Positions 45,674 through 57,660 are shown, counted from the stretch's first letter. The stretch: 64,000 nt of DNA from Byssothecium circinans (GCA_010015675.1 ML976984.1:745534-809533), one strand, 5' to 3'. Translations and numbers: made by a program. The notes: generated by a model from the sequence alone, not told the origin.

Positions 45674-46792
45674 CCTTTCGGCGGTCTCAAAGGCGCATTC
45701 GCAGGCTGGCGGGTCCTTACGATATGAACATGGAATGGACGTGGTCTGAGAAGCTCGGTGCCCAGGTGGTACGATGGCCTAGTGCCTGTTGTTCTCCCAC
45801 GTGATGGTTCAAGGTGGCTCCTTCCCGCCTCCGCACTTTCCCCGCGAAGCCGCGACTGACCGGTCCGAGCCCTCATCCTTCGTATATCTCCCCTACCACC
45901 GACTCGTCTTTTGTCTTGCAGCTACTCCGTATATCCCCAACCTTTGGCCGAAAATAACACCCATCTGACTGCAGGCTATACTGCCTCATCCTCGCGCGAT
46001 AGCACGTTGCCTGCGACATTTACAGGGCACACGTCCTTAAACCTATACCATAGAATCGGGCCTTGAAACCGCCTCAAGCCCTCCCACCCATCGACTGCCC
46101 TTCGACGACGACGATACTAGAACAGGAATCCGACGATGCTTTTCCTGCTAGGCGCGGGGTGAGGCGTTGCCAGCTCTCCACGCAAGGACTCTCTGGCTGG
46201 CATATGCGGATATGAACCCGCTTCGTATAATAATGATGAGAAGGACCGTTGCAGCAAATGCCTACGCTGGCAAGGCAAAACCTTGTGGCTCTTAACCATT
46301 GTAGCACCCATACCGTACCACAAGGCAAGGCCTTCCTCGACCCGCGGGCCGCTTGCTCCAATTACCATCCGAGAAGATCCTCAGGCCGACCGCTCGACGC
46401 CCAAGACTCAGACAGCAGACGCATGGATATCGCGGGACAATTCGGAACGTGCTGGTGGAGGCTCGTGAGGAAGCGGTGGATGTTGGCATTGAGCGGCATC
46501 TCAGTGGATACTACAAGGTAGTCATGCTGCAGAGATGTTGGTTGATTATCGGAAAACAAGCGCTCGCTAAAAGTTCACTGGATGTCGTTCAGTGCTTCTA
46601 TGGAGAGCAAGCTTCAACTTCGAAAGGCGATCGGAAAGTAACGGTTTGAGTTTATAGCATTTCAGTATCAACACATGTATTTTGCACACAAGCTCTCCCT
46701 AGAGTTCCATTATTTCGCATATAATGACTCGCCCCATCAACAATTCGCCAGCTTGTACTGCGATCGAGCCGATGGTGCCTCTTCTAAAACAT
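45674..46792. other. Regulator promoter and BTB-like gene 3' flank
   Basis: About 1.1 kb. It contains TACTCCGTA at 45923-45931. Short frames on both strands have no recognisable content. Confidence 0.4.
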
Positions 46793-48301
46793 CTATTTTC
46801 CCAGTAAGCCGGTGCCAGCTATGGCCCCCTCGAAGTATGCCTCCACGCCCTTGATGAACTTCCGCTGACTGGGCTCCGCCATGGACGCCTTCAGCAAGAA
46901 TATTCGTGCATCGTCATACTCCAACAGTACTTGGTCCCACTCCAACAGGTCACCAACCACTTTCGCTTTATCTCCGAAATGTGTGCCGACGAAATCGATA
47001 TAGAAGCTCCGCAGCGCAGATCCAATCATGCTGTTTTCGCACGCATGCACGATATCGACTGTAGCGGCTGGGAGCATCTTGTTATGCGATGTGTAGATAC
47101 GTCCCATTGCGTAGTTTTTGAAGCCCGTAGCCATAAGCTTGTCACCAAGAACCCAGGCCCGGGCATGAACGATAGCGTTCAAGGTACCGAACATTCGAAA
47201 TGGCGAGGCCTCCTCCTTATACGCTCCGTAGTACATCCACTCGACGAACAAGGCGAAGACTTTGGCGTCGTCATGAGGAAGGGTGATGCGGTTCTCCTCA
47301 TTCTCTTGGAATGGGTGAGAGCACGCTGCCTTGAGGAATGGTGAATAGTACGATATTAGGGCCTTCGGGAGGTTCCAGGTCTGGCGCAAGCGGAATAAGT
47401 CGGATGGGTTGCCTTCTTGACCTACTACAACCTCGATACCGGGACCTTTGATGCTGTAAACGGTTAAACAACGCAGTCAGGTAGTTGATGGTGTACTTAC
47501 AGGTGCAGATTATGACGGGTATAGTTGCGCAAAGCAGAACTAGCTTGAGAAGACTTTTTCCCGTTCGCATAGTCAATACTCCTCAACTCTTCAAAACTAT
47601 AACCTCGAAAAGCGTCGTCTATAGTTATGGTTTGGACAGCGACTGTACAAAACCCCTCTCTAACGTAGCTTTCAGTGAAGTTCACGCCATCCGTGCCTTG
47701 AGCTGGGGGTGGAGGCGTAGCGAACGCACTCGCGAGAGTCGGATTCGACATCAAAGGCGCAGCAACCACACCCGTAGTCGGCGTAGCCATTGAAGACGTA
47801 GTATGGCCTATTCCCTGACCCAACATCATAGAGTTCAGAGTAGGCGGGCAAACCGAGAACGGGGTCGTGCCAGCATAATTGACTCCAGCATTGAGCGCCG
47901 TAGCGCTGCTCCACCGCACACCGGTGGAACCGAACTGGTAGGTTGTGCGGTGGCCGGATGCATCCACTGAGTACTGCTTGAGCCCTGAGGAGGAGGTTGT
48001 GCGTAGTTGGGCGGCAGGTTGTTGTTGTGATTGCTGGAATCGCCATTGCCATGTCCACGAGAAGGACGGCTATGTGCAGGAGCACCATTAGGGCCTGGGC
48101 CGCGACCTCCGTAGTGGTACGGATGATAGCCGCTATGAGAAGGTTAGCTTGGGACAAGCATAAGGTAAGTGGTGGATTACACACCTCATCGTGCGGGTGT
48201 TTCGCGATGCTGGTATTAAAGTGAGGTGATGCCCAGGTGTGTTGAGGACGCGTCGACGGCGGGTCAGAAGCGGAAGGCTGCATGGCAACGCGCGACGTCA
48301 T
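46793..48301 (-). CDS. BTB/POZ domain protein
   Basis: Proposed exons 48301-48183, 48132-47922, 47814-47501 and 47453-46793, 434 residues. The last two exons and the 47-nt intron between them are well supported: the splice makes LIKGPGIEVVVGQEG. This is followed by FRLRQTWNLPKALISYYSPFLKAACSH, ITLPHDDAKVFALFVEWMYYGAY and ARAWVLGDKL, which is a complete BTB fold with the helices after it. The N-terminal half is Gly/Asn/Pro/Gln-rich low-complexity sequence. Its splicing (a GTGTAA donor and a 107-nt intron, 47815-47921) was chosen only because it connects the frames, so it may be wrong. BTB proteins of this type are protein-protein adaptors; partners are unknown. It is related to the BTB-like gene at 19679. 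Confidence 0.65.
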
Positions 48302-48607
48302 GGCAACATGAAGGAAGTGACGATGACGGTGAAAGTGGGAGTGGGAGTAAGTAACAGAAGGAAACAAAAATAGGAAGAAGTATACAGTCGACTCAGCTGT
48401 TTGTAAAGAGAGTACAATGCCGCCATTGCGAGGACTGGCCCTCCAAGTCCGGATACGATGAGAGAGCAGAGGGCCGGCGACACTTTCTGTGATTGAACCA
48501 TGGTTACAGTCAACCGAAGTTTGGAATAGGTCTCTCGTTCACTTTAGCTATCATCTTGAGCTCGCTCTTTCTCTTGCCTACCAGTATCCTAGTGTCTCAA
48601 TACCATG
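48302..48607. other. Short intergenic region
   Basis: 306 bp between the BTB gene start and the PLP-protein stop. Nothing recognisable. Confidence 0.4.
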
Positions 48608-49506
48608 TCACCGCTCCACAACCACAGCATCTTTCTTCGCTGGCCTCTCCCCAAAAATCTCACTCCCCACCCTAACTTCATCACTCCCCATCCTAATCGC
48701 GCCCTCGAAATCCGCACTCATCCCCATACTCAATTCCAACCTCTCCTTTCCCCACCCCAGCCCCTCGGCAACCTTATCCCTAACCTCCCTCAACGCAACG
48801 AAATCCTCATTCTCATTCTCCGGCGTCGTAGCCCGACTCCTTGCAATCGCCCCAATCGTCATCAGCCCGGTAAGCTGTAAATGCGGACACTTCTCCACGA
48901 CGTGTTTACACAGCGGTAGGGCGTCGCCCGGTTCGACGCCGGATTTCGATTCTTCGCCTGAGGTGTTGACTTGCACCATGACTCTCAGTTTCTCCACTTC
49001 TGCCTCCTCGTCTTTCTCGATTAGGGCCTTGCGCCCTTTCTCCAACTCGTTGCATTTCTTCTCGCTGTCTACGCTGCTCACGCACCACAGATTCGGTATT
49101 TGTTCTGCTAGCTGCTTGCACTTGTTACTTTGGAGACCGCCGATGAAGTGCCATCGTATGGAGCGTGGGAGGATCTTGGATTTCTCGAGGAGTTCTTGGA
49201 CGTAGTTTTCGCCGAAGTGTGTGTGGAGGGGTGCGGAGGGGGGTTGGTGGAGGGCGAGGATGTCGGTGGCGGGTTTGAGTTTGGATACGGCTATAAGGCG
49301 TATCTATATCTCTTGTGTTAGAATCGCACTGTGCGATTGCGGGTCGAGGATGGGGGACACTTCATGAGGAAGTTGGAAGAGGGCGGGGGTGGGGTACTTA
49401 CCGATTGGTTGGAGTTATTGACGGCATTGATGCGGGAGGATATGCTGGCGAGGTTCTCGGCGAGCTGCTTTGCGCGTTGGGGATTTATTTGCATGTCGTC
49501 GGCCAT
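48608..49506 (-). CDS. PLP homeostasis protein (YggS/PLPBP/Ybl036c family)
   Basis: Two exons: 49506-49402 and 49303-48608, 266 residues, 98-nt intron. The frame above starts at GTG, so ATG 49506 is used. The protein is an alanine-racemase-like TIM barrel that binds pyridoxal phosphate and balances B6 vitamers and amino acids; it has no known catalysis. Motifs follow the family order: IRLIAVSKLKPATDI (PLP lysine, about K43), HFGENYVQEL, IRWHFIGGLQSNK, VMVQVNTSGEESKSG, LTGLMTIG, LELSMGMSADFEGAI and EVRVGSEIFGER (phosphate-binding end). Length fits the eukaryotic members (250-280). It lies 267 bp downstream of AIM6 on the same strand. Confidence 0.92.
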
Positions 49507-49773
49507 TATTGTCACCGGCGCAAGTGGGGAGGGATTCTTTCGATGATCGCGGAATGCGGTCGGAGCTTCGGGGATGTCAGTTCAGCCCTATGGTCGATCA
49601 CCCTTGGCGTCAAGATCCTCTTGCAGGTGCAATGAAAGAGACGATTGAATGCTCATCAAATTTCATTTTCATCATGCCACGCGTCAACTCTAGAGTCTTT
49701 TTCAAAAGACTGCATCTAATGGTATCATCCCATAACGCCATCAAGACCCCCAGGGTCTCTCCAATAAAAGCAC

Positions 49774-51125
49774 TCAAGAGTGCCCACACAAAGTCAACCC
49801 AGCAATAACACACCAATTCCAGTTCCACCTCGTCGCACTAACCAAATCATCCACATTCAACATACCCACATCATTATCCGTCAGCGTAAACCACACCCTA
49901 TTTCTGAATGAGATTGGCCAACTCGGCGTACTCCAATACCGCGACTTCAACCCTTTCTCATCCGCAGCCTTGATCTGCCTCTTTATCGTGTCAACTTGGC
50001 CAGTATTCAATTGGTTCAGCCATATTGTACCAATGGCGTCACTCATCGAGATACTGGCGTAGTAAGAGTTGGAAGAGTTGTAGGTTGGGTTGGATATGTC
50101 GTTGAGAGGAGCGTCGTAGAAGATGAAGCGGTTGGTATTGTTTTGTTTGACGAGGTCGAAGGGAGTGTTTCCTGTGCCGACTATAGTGAGAGCGCCGTTG
50201 ATGAGGGTTGTGCCGTTGTAATAGGTAAGCCAGCCTTTATCGTGTAGAGGCTGTAATTGTTCCCGTAACACGGGCCAGATCTTCTGCCCGTCGTTCTTGA
50301 AGTCGATGAGTAGCACAGTCGACATGCTCGGGTCCGCGTCGAACATTCCCGTCTCTCTCCTCTCCGTTGATGCAACAGAGACATTTCTATTGGTGAAGAT
50401 GTTGGCCAGGGGGTCCAAGTAAAGGCTCCTCAACGTCCTCTCCTTCTTTGTCGATTTCCAGGAATGGCTGACGAGGAGTTCCTTATCGTCATTGAGCCAA
50501 ACGTCGGCTTCGAAGCTTATACAGCCAGCGGCTAAGGCTTGATATAAAGGTACGGATCGCCAGTAGTCGTTGTGCGAATGGCAACTCTTTGGTACGATAT
50601 CTCTGCTGAAATCGTCCCTCCATTCGTATTTGAAGGCGCCGTTTGAATCTGGTTCTTTCCAGGTATCGACGATATGCTTAAGACCGTTGTTCACCTGTGG
50701 AGGGTTGAGTCGGCGTATCAGTGCTGCAACGAGCGAGACGTAAGTCCTACGAATGGTTAGCCCAATTCCATAAGATGTAGGTCAAGTGAATATTACACTG
50801 CAGCAACAGCACCGAAAAACGCCGCAACTCCAAATACAATCCAAATAAACTTGCACCTCCTCCTTCTGATTGCCCGTCGGTCTGGATTATCCTCCTTCGA
50901 GCCCCGTGACCGAAATCCTTCTATCCCCACAGCGTCTGCCCATCTTCTCCCTCTTTTCGTCTCATACCACCGCGGCTTCGTCTGAGCTATACTCTCTTCA
51001 TCTGAAGCAGATATGTTGTAACTTTGGTCTTCGACATTGCCGACATTGTTATCTCGATATCTTCTCGAAAAAGGTTTAAGCGTGGGCATTATTGCTCGTG
51101 AAGGGCGGTCGACGCAATGCACCAT
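49774..51125 (-). CDS. AIM6: AIM6-like membrane-anchored GDPD/PLC-fold protein
   Basis: Two exons: 51125-50797 and 50746-49774, 433 residues, 50-nt intron. ATG 51125 is the first; ATG 51089 is an alternative 12 codons later. After a basic N-terminus comes one transmembrane segment (about residues 92-120, FIWIVFGVAAFFGAVAAV), completed by the splice. The large domain shows CHSHNDYWRSVPLYQAL, GCISFEADVWLND and LLIDFKNDG, the phosphodiesterase-fold strands with His, Glu and Asp as in AIM6 and GDPD/PI-PLC-like proteins. It ends with WFTLTDNDVGMLNVDDL. Yeast AIM6 affects mitochondrial inheritance; its reaction is unknown. Type-II membrane orientation is inferred. Confidence 0.85.
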
Positions 51126-51445
51126 AATCAAGACGAAACCCTATCTACGCCAATCAATTAGCTCTGTCGCGCCAAATTTGCAGTTTCCAAGAAGTAGAAG
51201 TTGGCTTAGCAGATGTAGACTCACCCAAGGTAGTACTATTCCAAGACCACTCCGTTATGTTGCGTTTAACAAAGTCACTCTCATCAGAGCGCTCCTCAAA
51301 GACTCAAACAATGATGATCCTCAAAAGCACCGCTCTTCAAAGTTATTCCACTTCAAGTAATTCCGGTGACACACAACGTTCCGTTAAAGCTTACATCCCG
51401 CGAGCAGCTCACCCACATCCTAAATACCAACAGCCCTAGAGCTGC

Positions 51446-51709
51446 CTAACCGCTAACGTGGCACAGTCCGTCTATATTGACCCATCTTACCGCACTACGC
51501 CATCCTCCAAAGCGATCGTCGGCCCGAAAGGAACGAAGCCAGCCCCCAAAAACACAAACTCGTCCCCATGTCTCGGGTGGCTTGAGCTCTGGGTTCCCAC
51601 CACTCTCAGCTCTCAAATGCTGCCGTGGTCTCGAACGCCAAAGCCAAAAGCCAATATGCGCGGCTAAGGAAACGGAAACGACACCAACGACGACCCTGCA
51701 TGAAAACAT
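51446..51709 (-). CDS. Possible small membrane protein
   Basis: ATG 51709 to TGA 51446, 87 residues, within a longer open frame that has no ATG at its start. It begins with a hydrophobic segment (VVVGVVSVSLAAHIGFWLW) that could be a signal anchor, followed by an Arg-rich patch and a Trp/Gly-rich end. No family is recognised. The plus strand is also open here, so the call rests on the ATG-proximal membrane segment alone. Confidence 0.3.
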   Translation of the reverse strand: MFSCRVVVGVVSVSLAAHIGFWLWRSRPRQHLRAESGGNPELKPPETWGRVCVFGGWLRSFRADDRFGGWRSAVRWVNIDGLCHVSG

Positions 51710-51917
51710 CGGAGGAAAGATAGCAAAAGGCACTGGCGCGAAGGAGCGAAAATGGAGACGATGTGATGGGACGGGCTGTGTTGGTTGGTGGGGTCCATGG
51801 ATTCGGAGATTCAATTCACCCCGCAAAGCACGGGCTAGGGTAAGTATCGTGATACTTTCACTTTTTTCGAAACGAGCATTGAGGAACAGCCGACGGGGGT
51901 CTGACTTCTCTGTTTCG

Positions 51918-52039
51918 ACGAAAGATGGGTTATCTTTCATGCTATGCAAAAAAAGAGCGGTGGTGATCGTTTCTCGCACGAAGGATGGGTTTTCTTTCAT
52001 GCTGTGCGACGAAACGAGCTGTGTTGATCGTTTTCTCGC
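51918..52039. repeat. Two-copy tandem repeat, 60-bp period
   Basis: Copy 1 (51918-51977) and copy 2 (51978-52039) both start acga(a/g)gatgggtt and contain ctttcatgct and gatcgttttctcgc-type ends. They differ by several substitutions and two inserted bases. In the minus frame each copy encodes a SMK(E/D)NPSFV unit. Confidence 0.65.
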
Positions 52040-52822
52040 ACGACGTGTGCGGACGGAGACAACACCAGGCGTCCAGTGTTCAACGTCATTCAGCCCCAGA
52101 TGTCGTAAGCTCAAGCTTTGCTGCCTGATTCGAATGGGAAAGGATACACCATAAGCAGAGCCCTTGTCGCCTGAAAGGTAATTTTCCGAGAAGGTTTGGA
52201 CGACGTTTTGAAGATCAAGAGGGAGGTTGATCTCAGCCTCGCTAGCCCCGACTGCACCCCAAACATTTTGAACTCAGACCCAGACCCACCACCTATATTC
52301 TCACACTCGCAGTCGTTGGTCTTCTTTTGTCTGTCATACTACGTAGACATCGATCATTCCTCTATTCCTCAGATCCCAATCGGTGTCAGAAACATGATGA
52401 GGCGAGCAAACAATCACGGGACCGGGCGGACTCACAAAAAGGCCAACTGTACACTTCCTCCCTCCCCGCCCTCAATAAAAAAATATATAAATCGGTAATT
52501 GAACATGTATTACGGACGACGCGGAAGGGAAGCTTGAGGTAGTTCATGCCATGTTGGCCTTCTCACATTCTCCTCTATCGATAAAGACCGACCCCGCGAG
52601 TACCAACTTTTCTTCTCTGCAACTTTCATAACTCACTCTCCGTGCATTCCTTTTTTTTATGCTTCTGCTTCGCTGTACAATTGCTCAAAGATCGTCAAAA
52701 CTTCCTATTCCAGCCAACAACACATACGTTCGCACACCGCCCCCACGCACCCCAGTCACGCCGAACTGCTATCGCAAGATATGACGCCTACAAGTACCCT
52801 CTCTTTCAAAAACTGAAGAATA

Positions 52823-52980
52823 AATTCCTCAAACCCAAAGTTTCTCTCCAGCCCACCAGAACTCCTCCTGCAAAAACAGAATAAACACTACCCACCTCCT
52901 TCAAACTGAACATTAATTCCTGGAGTCCCCGGTTCTCTTCCAACCCACCAGAAACCCCTCCCGCGAAACCCCCATAAATC
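52823..52980. repeat. Imperfect direct repeat of about 65 bp
   Basis: Units begin aattcct at 52823 and 52915 and share cccaccagaa followed by c(t/c)cctcc(t/c)gc. Both are C/A-rich and lie just ahead of the small ORF at 53029. Confidence 0.5.
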
Positions 52981-53028
52981 CCCCTCCCAAATAAAAAAAA
53001 TCAAACCAAACACCCCGAACACGCCACA

Positions 53029-53292
53029 ATGACAAAACCAACATCAACATCAACATTCCGCCTCCTAACCACCCTCCTCCTCCTCATCCAAGCCTGCTGC
53101 TGGGCCCTCACCCTCCTCGACCTCTTCAGCCCAGGGAAACCCCTCCTCCTCCTCCGCGCCTCCACAAACATCCTCTCCAACATCCTCACCAACCTCAACA
53201 CCAGCATCATTGCTCAAATGTCTTCGGGACAATACATGCCGACTTTCACGGGCACGTTGCTGTCGTACCGCGATGTTCGCGTTCATGTGTGA
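53029..53292 (+). CDS. Possible small hydrophobic protein
   Basis: An 87-residue ATG frame in good start context (CACAATG) behind a C/A-rich leader-like stretch. Residues about 10-33 are strongly hydrophobic (LLTTLLLLIQACCWALTLL) and may be a membrane anchor or signal peptide. Then comes a Leu/Asn-rich region. No family is recognised. It may be species-specific or not expressed. Confidence 0.35.
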   Translation: MTKPTSTSTFRLLTTLLLLIQACCWALTLLDLFSPGKPLLLLRASTNILSNILTNLNTSIIAQMSSGQYMPTFTGTLLSYRDVRVHV

Positions 53293-54038
53293 TGGGGAGG
53301 ATGTACTTTTTATTGGGAACAATGCGAAGGTTGATTTGTGAGGCTGGATTTCGTTGCGCGTTGTACGATGGGGATGTTGGGAGGTATGTGGAGCGGGAGA
53401 GTGAGCGAGCCACTACGAACCACTAGCCACCACTGTTGGTCCAGAGATATATTGCCGGCGACGCGTAGAGCTGCGCAAAGCATTCGCAAGAAGGCGAAGA
53501 TGGAACGGCGCTATAGGGGAGAAAGAAGCCATCGGTCGAGGTCGCCTTGAAGCTTGGGGTAACAGAGGCAAGGAGTTGGAACGGAAAAGACAGTCGACAG
53601 GGAACGGAAGGCTAAGCATAGACTCGCCACAAAGAAACAGTCTATTAACAAAAGATGAGGCTCCAATTGCAGTCCTATATTTTCTTATCCCATGCACTCA
53701 CCCCAGCGATGGTGCATTTGTCCCCACTCTCTCCAGAACCTAGCAAAAAACAATTACCTCCCATGCGCTATTAAACCCTCCAAGTGAAGAATGCGGATTG
53801 CGCCTATGAGTCAGAATGAAACCCCAACCATGCAAAAGACAGAAGCCTCAAAGCTTAATTACTCATGCCCACCTCTTAGGCGCGCCCAATTGGCGAACGA
53901 GCGTACTGATGAAAGCGAACCCACTGAAAAAGGAATATTTCAGAGTTGCAGATAAGCCTCCGATGGTCACGCCTGAAAATGGGGATAGCGATACCGGTAA
54001 ACGCCAGAATGCTCGACTTAATGAAATAACAAAAGAAA
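53293..54038. other. Intergenic region
   Basis: Flanks of the small ORF and of SIP5. No recognisable gene or repeat. Confidence 0.4.
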
Positions 54039-56716
54039 TTACTGGGTAGCTGCAGGTTGATTTCTGACCATTGTGACATCGCCGATATACTTAGAGTCCA
54101 GATGGTTCGAGTGGTCTGGAACAGCGTCGACACGCGCCGTAGGCTCAATTTCGTCGTTGTAAGTGGGTCTTAGAGTTGCAACACTTTCTTCGAGAGGCGA
54201 TGTGGGCTCCAACTCGGGCAGTTGTGGGGCGTCGGTAGTTGGCACGGTAGTCTCTGCCGTACTTTTTGAGCTGTCCCCGTGAGCCGTATTCGCTGGTGTC
54301 ACTTCGTCCTGACTAGTGACTGGAGGAGCCATGTTGGTGCCATCGGCAACATCTTCGATATGCTGCGCTTTACCGTCATCTTTACCTTCGGTGATGACCT
54401 CTGCAAGGCTCTTAAAGTTGAATATGGGTTCTGTCTCAGGTGTACCTTGCGGTGGAGTATCATCTGTGCCCAGATCGATACCGGAAGTGTTCGGACTGTG
54501 CTCGAAAGAGCCTCGACTGTCTTGACCCGGGAGACTTTCGAGAGATGACACCGATGACGAAGCGTTGGAGAGACTGCGAAGGACTGCGCGATGTGACTGC
54601 TGTTCAGTGGGAGTAAACAATGGCTGTTCCACTGCAGGATCGAATGGTCTCGCGCTACCGTTACTCGATACCTCCCTCTGTATTTGCGCTCGACTATGTT
54701 CAAGGTATGTTTGAGGATTGTCCTTTGACGATGAGGCATTTGCGCTTGACATGGTTTCACTCCTGTGATTGAAGCCTGCGAAGCCAGAACGGTCCACAGC
54801 TTTACCTTTGCCAGCAGCACTTTGTGGTCTTCCAATAACCTCCTCATCAGCACCATCTTGACTGGATGCACCGAAGAAGCCACTCCTGCGCGCTGCCTTG
54901 TCCGCTTTCTTGGCCTCTTTTGCCTTCTTCTTCTCTTCCTTTTTGGCTTCCTTGGCTGCCTCCTTTTCTTCTTTCTTTTTGCGCTCCTCTTCAGCAGCGA
55001 GACTAAGTCGAATTGCTTCCATTAGCATGAGTTCTTCAAGGTCGTCAATCCTGTTGCCTCGCCTGGAGCTTTGCCGCACGGAAGTCAGATCGGCTTGTCC
55101 TTCACTTCGGTCTGATGAGCCTTGCCCTGCAGCGGCAGCAAGGAGAGCATTGAGGTCTCCTTCCCGACGCGGCGTTCCCTGGCCGCTACTGCTGGCGCTC
55201 TCATTGTTCCCAAACATGGTTCGTCTCCGTCGCCCAATACCAAAGCCTCTGCTTTCTGACTGAAGATTCCCCATCATGTAGGCAGCGTTGTGCAGAGCTG
55301 TCGCGGCTGCAGACCTTCTCAGAGCGTGTGCTCTCGCATCAGCCAATTTCTTTGCCCAATCAGGTCGCACGCGGTCTGTCGTGATCACCGTGATATCGTT
55401 AGCTGCAACAGACGTCGCCCTTCTCCTAGTAGGAGATGTAGGCCCTTGTGAGCTCAGAGAGGATGTAGATGACATCGCAGAAGCTGCATTCGCGAAGGAT
55501 TGTTGATTAGCATACGCTAGACCCCTGCGGAATGGTGGCGGCTCATATGTGATGCCGAACTCTGGCTGAACACAGAACGGACAGCAGGCAGGCTCTGAGA
55601 CCAACATTCCGTCTTCCTGTGGTTCGGTCGGCGGTGGCGCATCCGGTCCGTCATGGTGCTCTGGAGGATGGGGATCTGGTCGTTTGATTTGCACAAAACA
55701 TTCGGAACATATGGGTTGATCGCAACAGCGAGTCTTGTTTAGATAGGGTGGGTAGTAAAGAAAGCATATAGGGCACTCGGTCGGGTTTTTGTATAGGAAG
55801 ACCTCGATGCGCTGGCCATTCACGTACGGGTCCTTTGGCAGCTGTGATTCCTGTGGAGTCATTTCAGTTTGCGAATTGTTGCGAGAGCCAGTCGTAAGAC
55901 CAGCAAGTGTTTTAGCTCGCCCACGGAAGAGAGATGACGTTGGCGGGGAAGCGATCGGAGAAGAAGGCGAAGGCAGCGAGAAGGCCGGATGTGACGGCGA
56001 CAGGGTCGAGGGTCGATCTGAAGACTGTGACATGGACCGACCGCCGATGGGGACTGTCAGACTGTTGAGGTTTGTGTTGGAGCTGCGGGCATTCCACTCG
56101 GCGCTCAAATTGTTCGGTCGAGGCGGCTCTTCTGGTGGAATCTCGTCAGGCGCGGGGAGTGGTTTGCCTTGGACGACGGAGATTATCTGATACTCGGTCC
56201 AGGTGTCTTCGTGGTCTTCGAGTCCCTTCCAAAAGGGAGCTAATCGCCGTTCAATCTATGATGCGTGAGCTGTGAGGTCATCAGACATGGGATGGTACAT
56301 ACCTGTAATTGCCGCACCGTGGGCTTGCTGAAGTCTTCCGGTCCTGTATAGGTGCCGAGCGTGACCAGGAATCCACCATCGACGCCCTCTTCACGAAGGC
56401 TTCGCTCTCGCTCTATCGCTCTCTGCTCCCGTTCCTTCTCCAGCTTCCGCGCTTCTCGCTCTGCCTTGGTCTCCCTCCGTGGTTCCAGCGCAGGGTCACG
56501 TTCCGAGCTTCCACCTATGCCCAGGAAGGACAGATCATGCCTGCTCCCCCGCCCGCTGCGGGAAGCGTATACGCCGCTATTCGACCTTCCGTGCCGCGAG
56601 GAAGACGGCTCGTCGTGCCCGGTTGCGGTGGGTGAGGTGGGGTTGCGGGTGCTCAACGGCCGCGCAGACCCACGCGAGGAGGCAGGGCGCGCTTCCTTTG
56701 CCTGGCTGTTGCCCAT
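54039..56716 (-). CDS. SIP5: Sip5-like protein with Cys4-type zinc motifs
   Basis: Two exons: 56716-56303 and 56255-54039, 876 residues, 47-nt intron. ATG 56716 gives MGNSQAKE, a likely N-myristoylation start (Gly2, Ser6 absent but Asn-Ser present). Exon 1 holds a charged helix ([20 protein letters not shown]) and [24 protein letters not shown]; exon 2 continues [23 protein letters not shown], a conserved Sip5 block. At about residues 298-325 is the zinc region [23 protein letters not shown], and later ACCPFC. A Lys/Glu/Ala coiled coil and a long Ser/Thr-rich tail follow. Yeast Sip5 binds the Reg1-Glc7 phosphatase and Snf1 kinase, linking it to glucose signalling; here that is inference. Confidence 0.85.
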
Positions 56717-57660
56717 AGCAATCGATGGTGGTTGGGTTGCGAGGCGATAACGCGGTAGAGCTTGGATAGTCCCTATGTCGAGAACTCGGGTTATACGTAT
56801 GGGGGCGTCAACTCCACTCTCCCGAGTGGTTATCACCGCGGCGCACGCGGACGGTTCCCTTATCGGTCGGGAGCAGCGAATGTACGGTCGAGGAAGGTGT
56901 TTCGAAATATCTCGTGTCACAAGGACATCATAACAGGCGGCTCACGCAGGACAGCACCACCCAACCCGTCAAAGGAATTCCGGTTTAGGTCTGCACCCGC
57001 TACTTAACGATCGTATCGCTGAATTAATGCTTGACGGTGAGGTGGTGGTGATGAGAGCTAACCGGAGGCGAGGTGTTAGTTGAGGGGGGAAGATGGATGA
57101 TGTATGAGCTTGGCAGCAGCAAGGTCGTCGATCGCTGGCGCATTGGGTGGGTGAAGGCCCGAAACTGCCAACACACATATTCATGGATCCCTTTTAGTAG
57201 AGAAACATTCACGGCGCCTCTCCTCTGCGGAATTGGCAGCTAAATTCGGAGCTGCACGTCTAGAGTGAAACAAACAGCGCCCAGAGCTTTCATGACGATG
57301 CTTGGCGGGGCTTATAAGCCTTGTGTGGACCCCACGTGAACCTCACAATGCAGGTGCTAGCAACTCCTCATCGACTGGAATACTACGCGCATAAGAATTC
57401 ACACTTCACGAGTGATCCACTTTACCACCGATCACGGCTTTCTCTGTGAATTGCGACATTGCATTCACAAGCTGCCGGTCTCTCACTGATTTTTCTCAAG
57501 CGTCACTGTTGGACTAAGGTGGCATGTGCAAGGCGGGCCTCTCACGTCACATGCATCTTTTCATTCGGCATCATAGGAGGATCTTCACCGGCATGCATGA
57601 TTTGTATTGTACACAGTTGTCCTCCTTATCTTTGGTTGCATCCTTTTCAGCCCTGTACAT
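56717..57660. other. SIP5 promoter and epimerase 3' flank
   Basis: 944 bp with no gene or clear repeat seen. Confidence 0.4.

Larger units (their letters stand above)
51126..53028. other. 1.9-kb region with tandem and direct repeats
   Basis: Both strands are open for over 200 codons around 51.45-52.15 kb, but without a good start. The only candidate is the small membrane-protein frame at 51446-51709. A two-copy 60-bp tandem repeat (51918-52039) and a 65-bp direct repeat (52823-52980) lie here. The C/A-rich, G-poor stretch before 53029 looks like a transcript leader. Confidence 0.45.

Noticed and set aside
45674..45740. In-frame cysteine-containing extension ahead of the transcription factor ATG
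   Set aside because: The frame runs into a stop without any ATG, and no upstream exon was recognised that would bring it in.
51477..52154. Plus-strand 225-codon frame
   Set aside because: It has no ATG at its start and no domain, and it crosses the tandem repeat; both strands are open by chance or because of the repeat.
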